This document shows positions 1 to 6,509 of a stretch of 64,000 nt of DNA, piece by piece. The notes beneath the pieces were generated by a model. It did not search any database, was not told where the DNA came from, and saw nothing but the letters and a program-made list of their open reading frames with translations. Position 1 is the stretch's first letter. Every line of letters starts with the position of its first letter. This DNA is from Flavobacterium gilvum (GTDB taxonomy: Bacteria; Bacteroidota; Bacteroidia; Flavobacteriales; Flavobacteriaceae). Made by a program: the position numbers and the translations under genes. The stretch covers positions 2,790,001 to 2,854,000 of the forward strand of contig NZ_CP017479.1 in assembly GCF_001761465.1 (NCBI RefSeq), given 5' to 3'.

Positions 1-48
1 AAATGTTTGCGGACGATATTTACGTGCCGATACTACAAATTGTTCCAT
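1..48 (-). CDS. dnaX: DNA polymerase III subunit gamma/tau, 5' end only
   Basis: Reading leftwards from an ATG at 48, the 16 visible codons give MEQFVVSARKYRPQTF. This matches the start of Bacteroidota DnaX, whose N-terminus typically reads V(S)ARKYRPxxF just before the AAA+ clamp-loader domain. The rest of the gene lies beyond the left edge. DnaX is the clamp-loader ATPase that assembles the replicative polymerase. The call rests on a short but highly characteristic N-terminal motif, an upstream -7 box, and a gene-free gap before the divergent cluster. Confidence 0.8.
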   Translation of the reverse strand, partial: MEQFVVSARKYRPQTF

Positions 49-67
49 GTATTTATTTATTCGAAAG

Positions 68-98
68 CAAATATAGAACTTGAAAAATCAAAAAGCAA
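68..98 (-). promoter_or_regulatory. Putative dnaX promoter
   Basis: On the minus strand a TATATTTG box (68-75) fits the Bacteroidota -7 consensus TAnnTTTG. A TTG (96-98) lies 20 bp upstream, as expected for the -33 element. The predicted start would fall near 61, giving a leader of roughly 13 nt before the dnaX ATG. Confidence 0.5.
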
Positions 99-213
99 TT
101 AATTTTTTCAAGGTTTTGTTTTCTTTAAAAATTGATTTGAATTCGATTTTAAGAGAATATTTGTGTATTTTCACTTTGAATTTGAAATTCAATACTTTAA
201 AATAGTTTCTTCA

Positions 214-1344
214 ATGAATTCTACTAAAGCGATTGTCATTATTGGAGGAGGATTGGCCGGCTTAACTTCGGCGATACATTTGTCTAAAATTGGGTTGAAA
301 GTTGTTTTAATTGAAAAAAATGAGTACCCAAAGCATAAGGTTTGTGGTGAATATATCTCCAATGAAATACTACCATATCTCAATTGGCTTTCGGTTGATT
401 TGTCTCAATTAAATCCCACACAGATTACAAAATTAGAATTTTCGAATGCAGATGGTGAATTGATAAGTTGTGATTTGCCACTTGGCGGATTCGGTTTGAG
501 TAGGTTTGCTCTGGATGCTTTTTTGTTTGAAAAAGTTGTCGAAAATGGTTGTGAAATCGTTCAGGATCAAGTCGATAATGTTGTTTTTGAAAACAATATT
601 TTTACTGTTTCAACATCTAATAACAGGATTTTTACTTCCGAAATTGTTATTGGTGCTTTTGGTAAACGATCCAATATTGATTTAAAATTAAATAGGAGAT
701 TTAGCAGAAAAAAATCGCATTGGCTTGCTGTAAAAGCACACTATTTGGTCGATTTTTCTAATGAAGTGGTGGGTTTGCATAATTTTGAAGGAGGATATTG
801 TGGAGTCTCAAAAGTTGAGAATAACAGTGTGAATATTTGTTATTTGGCGAATTATGAAACTTTTAAAAAATATAAAAACATTGAAGAATATCAAGATCAA
901 GTTTTAATCAAAAATCCACATTTGAAATTAATTTTTGAGAAAGCAAAAATGGTCTTTGATTCCCCGTTGACGATCAGTCAGGTTTCATTTGATAAAAAAG
1001 AAACAGTAGAAAACCATATTCTGATGATTGGTGATTCGGCAGGTTTAATTCATCCTTTATGTGGCAACGGAATGGCGATGGCTATTCACAGTGCTAAAAT
1101 TGTTTCGGAATTGATAAGTGATTTTTATGTCGGAAAAATAAAGTCCCTGGAAGAATTAGAACAAAAGTATATTGAAGAATGGAGAGTTAATTTTGATAAA
1201 AGGATAAGAATTGGTCGTGTTTTGGCTTTTTTAATGCAAAAAAACACGTTTTCTGTGTTTTTTATAAAAATTTTGATTAAATTACCCTTTTTAATACCAA
1301 TTATAATAAAGCAGACACATGGAAAGCCTATTTCTGTGAAATAA
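214..1344 (+). CDS. FAD-dependent oxidoreductase of the type III PKS cluster
   Basis: Flavoprotein of the geranylgeranyl-reductase/aromatic hydroxylase-like superfamily, 376 residues. The start ATG at 214 is chosen because the dinucleotide-binding loop (IIGGGLAGL) follows at once; an upstream ATG at 163 would add an unconserved tail. A KVCGEY segment near residue 45 and a C-terminal GDSAGLIHPLCGNGMA segment are the usual FAD-contact motifs. It is the first gene of a run with a methyltransferase and a type III PKS. By analogy with phenolic-lipid clusters, where a flavoprotein hydroxylates and a methyltransferase decorates the PKS product, it probably oxidises the polyketide. The substrate is unknown. 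Confidence 0.8.
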   Translation: MNSTKAIVIIGGGLAGLTSAIHLSKIGLKVVLIEKNEYPKHKVCGEYISNEILPYLNWLSVDLSQLNPTQITKLEFSNADGELISCDLPLGGFGLSRFALDAFLFEKVVENGCEIVQDQVDNVVFENNIFTVSTSNNRIFTSEIVIGAFGKRSNIDLKLNRRFSRKKSHWLAVKAHYLVDFSNEVVGLHNFEGGYCGVSKVENNSVNICYLANYETFKKYKNIEEYQDQVLIKNPHLKLIFEKAKMVFDSPLTISQVSFDKKETVENHILMIGDSAGLIHPLCGNGMAMAIHSAKIVSELISDFYVGKIKSLEELEQKYIEEWRVNFDKRIRIGRVLAFLMQKNTFSVFFIKILIKLPFLIPIIIKQTHGKPISVK

Positions 1345-1411
1345 CCTAAGAGAGGGATAGTTATTTTGATTTTATTCAAAAAAAAAGAATTGAATTTTTA
1401 ATAATCAAAAA

Positions 1412-2122
1412 GTGCTTGTAGATACCAAACATAGGATAGATAGTCCTGAAATAATGGATGATTTTGAATTAAAAGGCGTTGTCCTGTTACAGGCATTGGA
1501 TAAAATCGCGAAGATTAATCAGTTTTTGGGTGGAAATAGATTGACTAGGAGAGGAGTTGAAAAGTTACTCGAAAAGGAACCTGTTTCAAATCGAATTACA
1601 ATTTTGGACGTAGGCTGTGGCAATGGAGATATGTTGCGGAGATTGGCAGATTTTGGTTTTCAAAATAAATTAAATCTAGAATTGACCGGAATTGATGCCA
1701 ATGCGTTTACTGTAAATTACGCTGTTGATTTGTCAAAAAAATATACCAATATTAGTTATCGTTGTGAAGATGTTTTAAGTCAATCTTTTTGTGAATTAAA
1801 GTTTGATATTATCCTTTGTACGTTGACTTTACATCATTTTAAAAATCAAGAAATTATTAAATTATTGACGTTATTTGATAAGAATTCCAAACTTGGTTTT
1901 GTGATAAATGATTTGCATCGAAATGCGGTTGCTTATCGATTGTTTCAGTTGCTTTGTTTTGTTTTTAGGCTAAATGAAATGTCGCGAAAAGATGGTTTGA
2001 TTTCGATATTGAGAGGATTCAAAAAGGAAGAATTGATTGCTTTTTCGGAACGGCTTAATTTTAAGAAATACAGTATTCATTGGAAATGGGCTTTCCGTTA
2101 CCAATGGATTGTGCAAAAATAA
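1412..2122 (+). CDS. Class I SAM-dependent methyltransferase
   Basis: A 236-residue protein with the glycine-rich SAM-binding motif I (ILDVGCGNGDML, near residue 68), an acidic motif II region and a CTLTLHHF segment, all typical of UbiE-like class I methyltransferases. The GTG at 1412 is preferred because the segment before the next ATG (1454) looks like a genuine N-terminus; the ATG would remove 14 residues. It lies 67 bp after the flavoprotein and 42 bp before the type III PKS, so it is probably co-transcribed. Likely role: O- or C-methylation of the polyketide ring. The exact acceptor cannot be read from sequence. Confidence 0.8.
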   Translation: MLVDTKHRIDSPEIMDDFELKGVVLLQALDKIAKINQFLGGNRLTRRGVEKLLEKEPVSNRITILDVGCGNGDMLRRLADFGFQNKLNLELTGIDANAFTVNYAVDLSKKYTNISYRCEDVLSQSFCELKFDIILCTLTLHHFKNQEIIKLLTLFDKNSKLGFVINDLHRNAVAYRLFQLLCFVFRLNEMSRKDGLISILRGFKKEELIAFSERLNFKKYSIHWKWAFRYQWIVQK

Positions 2123-2164
2123 AATGTTTTTTAGTTTTAGAATAAAACCCCAAAATCTAAATTA

Positions 2165-3217
2165 ATGAGCGTAAAAATAAAATGTGTTGCCAAAGAATTA
2201 CCCTCGTTTTCAAAAACTACAGAGGAAATTATTCCTTTTTTGGATATTTGGCTGAAAGGTCAGGAAGAGCGTTTTATTCGAAAAGTAAAAAAAATATTTG
2301 AAGGAGCCGGAGTCGATAAACGGTATTCTATAATGAGTCCAATAGATGTTTTTGAAAAAACTTCTTTTGAAGAAAAAAACAACATTTATTGTAAAGAGGT
2401 TGTCAATTTGGGAGAAAAAGTCCTTAGTAAAGCTTTGAAAAAAGCGCAATGGCTTCCTGAAGATTTGGATTATATCATCACTGTGAGCTGTACAGGGATA
2501 ATGATTCCCTCGCTTGATGCTTATCTGATAAACAGTTTGAAATTGAGACCGGATATTGTTCGGTTGCCGGTTACTGAAATGGGTTGTGCTGCCGGGATTT
2601 CAGGGATTATTTATGCTAAAAAATTTCTTCAAGCAAATCCGGGTAAAAGGGCGGCCGTTATTGCTGTTGAAAGCCCTACAGCAACATTTCAATTAGATGA
2701 TTTTTCGATGGCAAATATTGTGAGTGCGGCGATTTTTGGAGATGGTGCGGCCTGTGTTTTGCTTTCTTCTGTTGAAGAGGAGGAAGGACCGGAAATAATA
2801 GCTGAAGAAATGTATCATTTTTATGATAATATTCACATGATGGGATTCAATCTTACGAATTCTGGCTTACAGATGATTTTGGATGTTGATGTGCCCGAAA
2901 CGATTGCTTCTCATTTTGGCGATATTATTCATCCATTTCTAAAAAAAAATAATTTAAAAATAGGGGATATTGACCATTTAATTTTTCATCCTGGAGGGAA
3001 AAAAATTGTTCAAATCGTAGAAGATCTTTTTTCAGATTATGGAAAAGATATAAACGATACGAAGGAAGTTTTGAAATTGTACGGAAATATGTCAAGCGCA
3101 ACTGTGCTGTATGTCTTGGAACGTTTTATGGATAAAAATCCAAAAAAAGGAACTAAAGGGTTAATGCTGAGTTTTGGACCTGGGTTTTCGGCTCAAAGGG
3201 TGTTGTTGCAGTTTTAG
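2165..3217 (+). CDS. Type III polyketide synthase (chalcone/stilbene synthase family)
   Basis: A 350-residue thiolase-fold homodimeric enzyme that extends an acyl starter with malonyl-CoA and cyclises the product. The catalytic triad is visible: Cys141 in EMGCAAG, His275 in FHPGG and Asn308 in GNMSS; the C-terminal GFGPG-type loop appears as SFGPGFS. Length is normal for the family. A ketosynthase, dehydratase, ACP and PPTase are encoded just downstream. This suggests that a dedicated, possibly unsaturated or otherwise modified acyl chain is built on an ACP and handed to this enzyme as starter, giving an alkyl-pyrone, -resorcinol or -quinone. That product class is inference. Confidence 0.9.
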   Translation: MSVKIKCVAKELPSFSKTTEEIIPFLDIWLKGQEERFIRKVKKIFEGAGVDKRYSIMSPIDVFEKTSFEEKNNIYCKEVVNLGEKVLSKALKKAQWLPEDLDYIITVSCTGIMIPSLDAYLINSLKLRPDIVRLPVTEMGCAAGISGIIYAKKFLQANPGKRAAVIAVESPTATFQLDDFSMANIVSAAIFGDGAACVLLSSVEEEEGPEIIAEEMYHFYDNIHMMGFNLTNSGLQMILDVDVPETIASHFGDIIHPFLKKNNLKIGDIDHLIFHPGGKKIVQIVEDLFSDYGKDINDTKEVLKLYGNMSSATVLYVLERFMDKNPKKGTKGLMLSFGPGFSAQRVLLQF

Positions 3218-3232
3218 GATTTTAAAAAGTTA

Positions 3233-3362
3233 GCCACAAATTACACTAATTGTCACTAATTTTTTTTATAAATAAAAATTGAATTACGCGAATTTTATCA
3301 GTTTTTGTGATTCGTGTAATTAAAACGAAATATAATTTGTGACAATTAGTGTAATTTGTGGC
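3233..3362. repeat. Long perfect inverted repeat between the two halves of the PKS cluster
   Basis: Arms 3233-3256 and 3339-3362 are exact 24-bp reverse complements, beginning GCCACAAATTACAC on the left. A second, imperfect pair lies inside (AATTACGCGAA with TTCGTGTAATT). The 130-bp structure could fold into a nested hairpin and lacks coding potential. It sits between the PKS gene and the dehydratase gene and may stabilise or attenuate the message. Confidence 0.9.
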
Positions 3363-3387
3363 GAACTAGAATATGAACAATAATTGA

Positions 3388-3816
3388 ATGGAAAAAAAAG
3401 AAATAATTTCAAAATTACCGTATTGCAAACCTTTTTTGTTTGTCGATGAAATCATTAAAATCGATGAAGATGGAGTAGAAGGGGAGTACACTTTTGATGA
3501 AAATCTGGATTTTTATAAAGGGCATTTTAAAGAAAAACCGATTACCCCAGGTGTGATTTTAACAGAAGTTATGGCTCAGATTGGAGTAGTTTGTTTGGGG
3601 ATTTTTTTACTAAATGAAAACTTTAATTCAAATATTTCAATTGCTTTAACATCAACTAATATTGAGTTTTTAAAACCCGTATTCCCGAATGAAAAAGTAG
3701 TTGTTGTTTCTAAAAAAATATATTTCAGATTTGGAAAACTAAAATGTGAAGTTAGTATGAAAAACCAAAAGAATGAAATTGTTTGTAGCGGAACAATTTC
3801 TGGGATGATTGCTTAA
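3388..3816 (+). CDS. FabZ-like 3-hydroxyacyl-ACP dehydratase
   Basis: A 142-residue single hot-dog protein. GHFKEKPITPGV followed by LTEVMAQ is a clear variant of the FabZ motif GHFPxxPxMPGVxxxEAMAQ, placing the catalytic His at 46 and Glu at 60. It should dehydrate a 3-hydroxyacyl chain carried on the ACP encoded 1.3 kb downstream. It starts 25 bp after the inverted repeat and is followed within 15 bp by the ketosynthase gene. Divergence from housekeeping FabZ and the genomic context suggest a pathway-specific paralogue, not general fatty acid synthesis. Confidence 0.8.
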   Translation: MEKKEIISKLPYCKPFLFVDEIIKIDEDGVEGEYTFDENLDFYKGHFKEKPITPGVILTEVMAQIGVVCLGIFLLNENFNSNISIALTSTNIEFLKPVFPNEKVVVVSKKIYFRFGKLKCEVSMKNQKNEIVCSGTISGMIA

Positions 3817-3830
3817 TAATGTAATTATAA

Positions 3831-5105
3831 ATGAAGAACCGCGTTGTAATAACTGGCATGGGTATAGTTGCTCCAAATGGGGTTGGACTTGATGCATTTT
3901 TACATTCGGTAAAAAACGGAATTTCGGGAATTAGGCATTTTGAGGAATTGGAAAAATTGAAATTTTCCTGTCAGATTGCCGGAAAGTCTGAGGTTTCATC
4001 GGAATTGGCTTTGAATTATTTTTCGGAATTAGAGCTTAAAAATTTTAATTCAACAGGTATTTTATACGGTGTAATTGCGGGAATTGATGCGTGGAAAGAT
4101 GCTGGTTTGTCAATCGAAAAATCTGGTGAACCCGATTGGGAAAGCGGAACTATTTTTGGTTCAGGAACTTCGGGGATTGATAAATTTCGGGAGAGCATTT
4201 ATAAAATTGACGAAATGAAAGTCAGAAGTTTAAGTAGCTCCACAGTAATTCAAACAATGAATAGCGGAGTAAGTGCTTATCTGGCGGGAAAATTAGGTTT
4301 AGGAAATCAGGTAAGTACCAATTCCTCAGCCTGTACAACTGGAACAGAAAGCATTCTTATGGCTTATGATCGAATACAATCTGGTCAGGCGAAGAGGGTT
4401 TTGGCGGGAAGCACCAGTGATTCCGGGCCGTATATTTGGGGAGGATTTGATGCTATGAGAGTTTGTACTTCAAGTTATAATGCTTCGCCAGAATTAGGGT
4501 CAAGACCAATGTCTGCAACGGCTTCTGGCTTTGTGCCAGCGAGTGGAGCCGGCGCTATGGTTTTGGAAGATTTGGAAACGGCATTGGCAAGAGGAGCAAA
4601 GATATATGCCGAAGTTTTGGGAGGTAATTTAAACTCCGGAGGACAAAGAGGGTTAGGTACATTAACTGCGCCAAACCCTGTGGCTGTTCAAAAATGCATT
4701 CAAAATGCGATAAAAAACGCTGGAATCCTTCCTGAAGATGTTGATGCTATTAATGGGCATCTTACAGCAACTTCCAAGGATAGTCTTGAGGTTCTGAATT
4801 GGAGTTTGGCATTAAATAGAAATGGAAAAGATTTTCCTTATATAAATTCGTTAAAATCAACTGTCGGGCATTGTTTGTCGGCAGCCGGGAGTGTAGAAAG
4901 TGTGGCGAGTGTTTTGCAATTGTATCACGGATTTGTTTTTCCGAATCGAAATTGCGAGGATCTTCATCCGGAAATTGCTGATATTGTGGATGTGTCAAGA
5001 ATTCCGCTTAAAATGATTGAAAAAGATTTGAAAATTATTTTGAAAGCCAGTTTTGGATTTGGGGATGTAAATGGTTGTGTGGTTTTTAAAAAAATGGAAG
5101 CATAG
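3831..5105 (+). CDS. Beta-ketoacyl-ACP synthase (KAS II-like)
   Basis: A 424-residue condensing enzyme of the FabF/KAS II superfamily. The Cys-His-His active site is present: Cys168 in SSACTTGTE, His310 in NGHLTATSKD (housekeeping enzymes have NAHGTST) and His347 in STVGHCLSAAG. The altered His310 loop and the cluster context mark it as a specialised paralogue rather than housekeeping FabF. It probably elongates an acyl-ACP that is then supplied to the type III PKS. Separated from the dehydratase by 14 bp and from the ACP by 37 bp, so one operon is likely. Confidence 0.85.
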   Translation: MKNRVVITGMGIVAPNGVGLDAFLHSVKNGISGIRHFEELEKLKFSCQIAGKSEVSSELALNYFSELELKNFNSTGILYGVIAGIDAWKDAGLSIEKSGEPDWESGTIFGSGTSGIDKFRESIYKIDEMKVRSLSSSTVIQTMNSGVSAYLAGKLGLGNQVSTNSSACTTGTESILMAYDRIQSGQAKRVLAGSTSDSGPYIWGGFDAMRVCTSSYNASPELGSRPMSATASGFVPASGAGAMVLEDLETALARGAKIYAEVLGGNLNSGGQRGLGTLTAPNPVAVQKCIQNAIKNAGILPEDVDAINGHLTATSKDSLEVLNWSLALNRNGKDFPYINSLKSTVGHCLSAAGSVESVASVLQLYHGFVFPNRNCEDLHPEIADIVDVSRIPLKMIEKDLKIILKASFGFGDVNGCVVFKKMEA

Positions 5106-5142
5106 TAATTGAGCATTTTTATTAATTTAAAAAAAAAGTTTT

Positions 5143-5397
5143 ATGGACAGAGAGGATACATTAGAACTACTAAAGAGTATTGTTAAGCCCTATATTCAAG
5201 ATCAAGAGGCTTTTGATGCTATTTCTGAAGAGACGGATCTCGTGAATGATTTGAAGATAAACTCGGCAAATTTGGTTGATGTTGTATTGGATATAGAAGA
5301 AAAATTTGATATTTTAATTGATAATGAAGCAATGAAAAAAATGGTTACAGTAAAATCAACAATTGGAATCATTGAGGATGAATTGGTAAAAAGATGA
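5143..5397 (+). CDS. Acyl carrier protein
   Basis: An 84-residue acidic helical carrier protein. The phosphopantetheine attachment region reads LKINSANLVDVV; Ser41 occupies the prosthetic-group position, but the usual DSL is NSA here, so it is a divergent ACP. The following helix (DIEEKFDILIDNE) is typical of ACP helix II-III. Its stop codon overlaps the start of the PPTase gene (ATGA), implying translational coupling between carrier and activating enzyme. It most likely carries the acyl intermediates handled by the adjacent ketosynthase and dehydratase. Confidence 0.85.
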   Translation: MDREDTLELLKSIVKPYIQDQEAFDAISEETDLVNDLKINSANLVDVVLDIEEKFDILIDNEAMKKMVTVKSTIGIIEDELVKR

Positions 5398-5903
5398 TAG
5401 GAAATGATATAGTTGTGATAGGAAATGATATAGTTGATCTTGATTTGGCTCAGAGTGAGAGTAATTGGCAAAGGAAAGGTTTTCTAGATAAAATTTTTTC
5501 TCAAGATGAAAAACGGCTCATTCTTACTAATTCCAATCCTGAACTCATGGTTTGGAATTTATGGAGCAGGAAGGAGGCTGCTTATAAAATTTACAATCGG
5601 ATTACAGGAATAAGGGAATATTTTCCGTTGGGATTGTGTTGTAATTATGAGAATAATCAATCGGGAACTGTTTCTATCGAAGGATTTGTTTTTTATACAA
5701 AAACGCAAATTGAAAAAGACTACGTTTATACAATAGCGGTTTCCGAAGTTTCAATTTGGAATAAAATAAAAGTTTTGAATTCTTTGGAAAGTATAAAAAA
5801 AGAAAACGGAATCCCTTATATTTTGAATAATTTTTCAAATACAATTAATCCCGTTTCTATTACGCATCACGGCCGTTTTCTTAGAGTGATAACCTGTGAA
5901 TAA
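5394..5903 (+). CDS. 4'-phosphopantetheinyl transferase superfamily protein
   Basis: A 169-residue protein with the two AcpS/Sfp signature motifs, GNDIVDLD near the N-terminus and WSRKEAAYK near residue 60. These bind Mg-CoA and transfer phosphopantetheine to the serine of an ACP, presumably the one encoded immediately upstream with a 4-nt overlap. The N-terminus is odd: a 21-bp tandem duplication makes it read IGNDIV twice, so the true family start may correspond to the second copy. A GTG at 5415 could restart translation there. It is the last gene of the cluster; the next gene is convergent. Confidence 0.8.
   Translation: MIGNDIVVIGNDIVDLDLAQSESNWQRKGFLDKIFSQDEKRLILTNSNPELMVWNLWSRKEAAYKIYNRITGIREYFPLGLCCNYENNQSGTVSIEGFVFYTKTQIEKDYVYTIAVSEVSIWNKIKVLNSLESIKKENGIPYILNNFSNTINPVSITHHGRFLRVITCE
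5396..5437 (+). repeat. 21-bp in-frame tandem duplication in the PPTase start
   Basis: GATAGGAAATGATATAGTTG occurs at 5396-5415 and again at 5417-5436, period 21 bp, differing only in the last base of the unit. It duplicates seven residues of the first AcpS motif. Confidence 0.9.
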
Positions 5904-5910
5904 TGATTTT

Positions 5911-6507
5911 TTATTTGATTCCTAGTCGTTTTTTTAATTTTAAAAATAATAAAGCGATAGTGTAAGCATCTTCAGAAGGTGAATTTCTATAGGTTTTGGG
6001 TAGTTTAAAAATATCAGATAATTCATCAAGAGAAAATTGCTTGTCATTGATGTCTACAAGTTTTCGGTACATTACATCAATATCTAGTGCTTCATTTTTC
6101 AATCGACCGCAATCCAATCGGGCGAGAGCACTGTTGATCATGTCAACGTCAAAATCTACATGGTGACCAATTAAAACAGCATTTCCGATATATTCTATAA
6201 ACAAACGAATAGCTTCTGGTTCACTTAATTTTTTCATTTTGCTTTCCAAAATAAATTCATTTGAAAGTCCGTTGTCATGAAAATATTTATACTGCAATAA
6301 AACAGATTCAAAGCTATCACCAATAAGTATTTTGTTGTCAACTATGGCGAAAGAGCCAATAGATAAAATAATGTCATGATCAGGATTTAGTCCTGAGGTT
6401 TCTGTAGTGAACACGACATATCTGTTTGATTTTTGTTCAAACTTAGAAAGGTAAGTTTTCCAGAAATCAGGATATTCTTTGTTGATATTTTTGAGCCAAT
6501 CCAGCAT
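5911..6507 (-). CDS. DnaQ-like 3'-5' exonuclease domain protein, motif-degenerate
   Basis: A 198-residue protein of the DEDDh exonuclease fold, related to the epsilon subunit of DNA polymerase III. The Exo I block reads FTTETSGL, where active enzymes have FDxETTGL. The Exo II block GHHVDFDVDMIN is intact. In Exo III (NSPSEDAYTIA) the usual His five residues before the Asp is Asn. Two of the catalytic positions therefore appear changed and nuclease activity is doubtful. It begins 2 bp after the stop of the CBS/DUF294 gene on the same strand, a pairing common in other bacteria. Confidence 0.75.
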   Translation of the reverse strand: MLDWLKNINKEYPDFWKTYLSKFEQKSNRYVVFTTETSGLNPDHDIILSIGSFAIVDNKILIGDSFESVLLQYKYFHDNGLSNEFILESKMKKLSEPEAIRLFIEYIGNAVLIGHHVDFDVDMINSALARLDCGRLKNEALDIDVMYRKLVDINDKQFSLDELSDIFKLPKTYRNSPSEDAYTIALLFLKLKKRLGIK

Positions 6508-6509
6508 TA

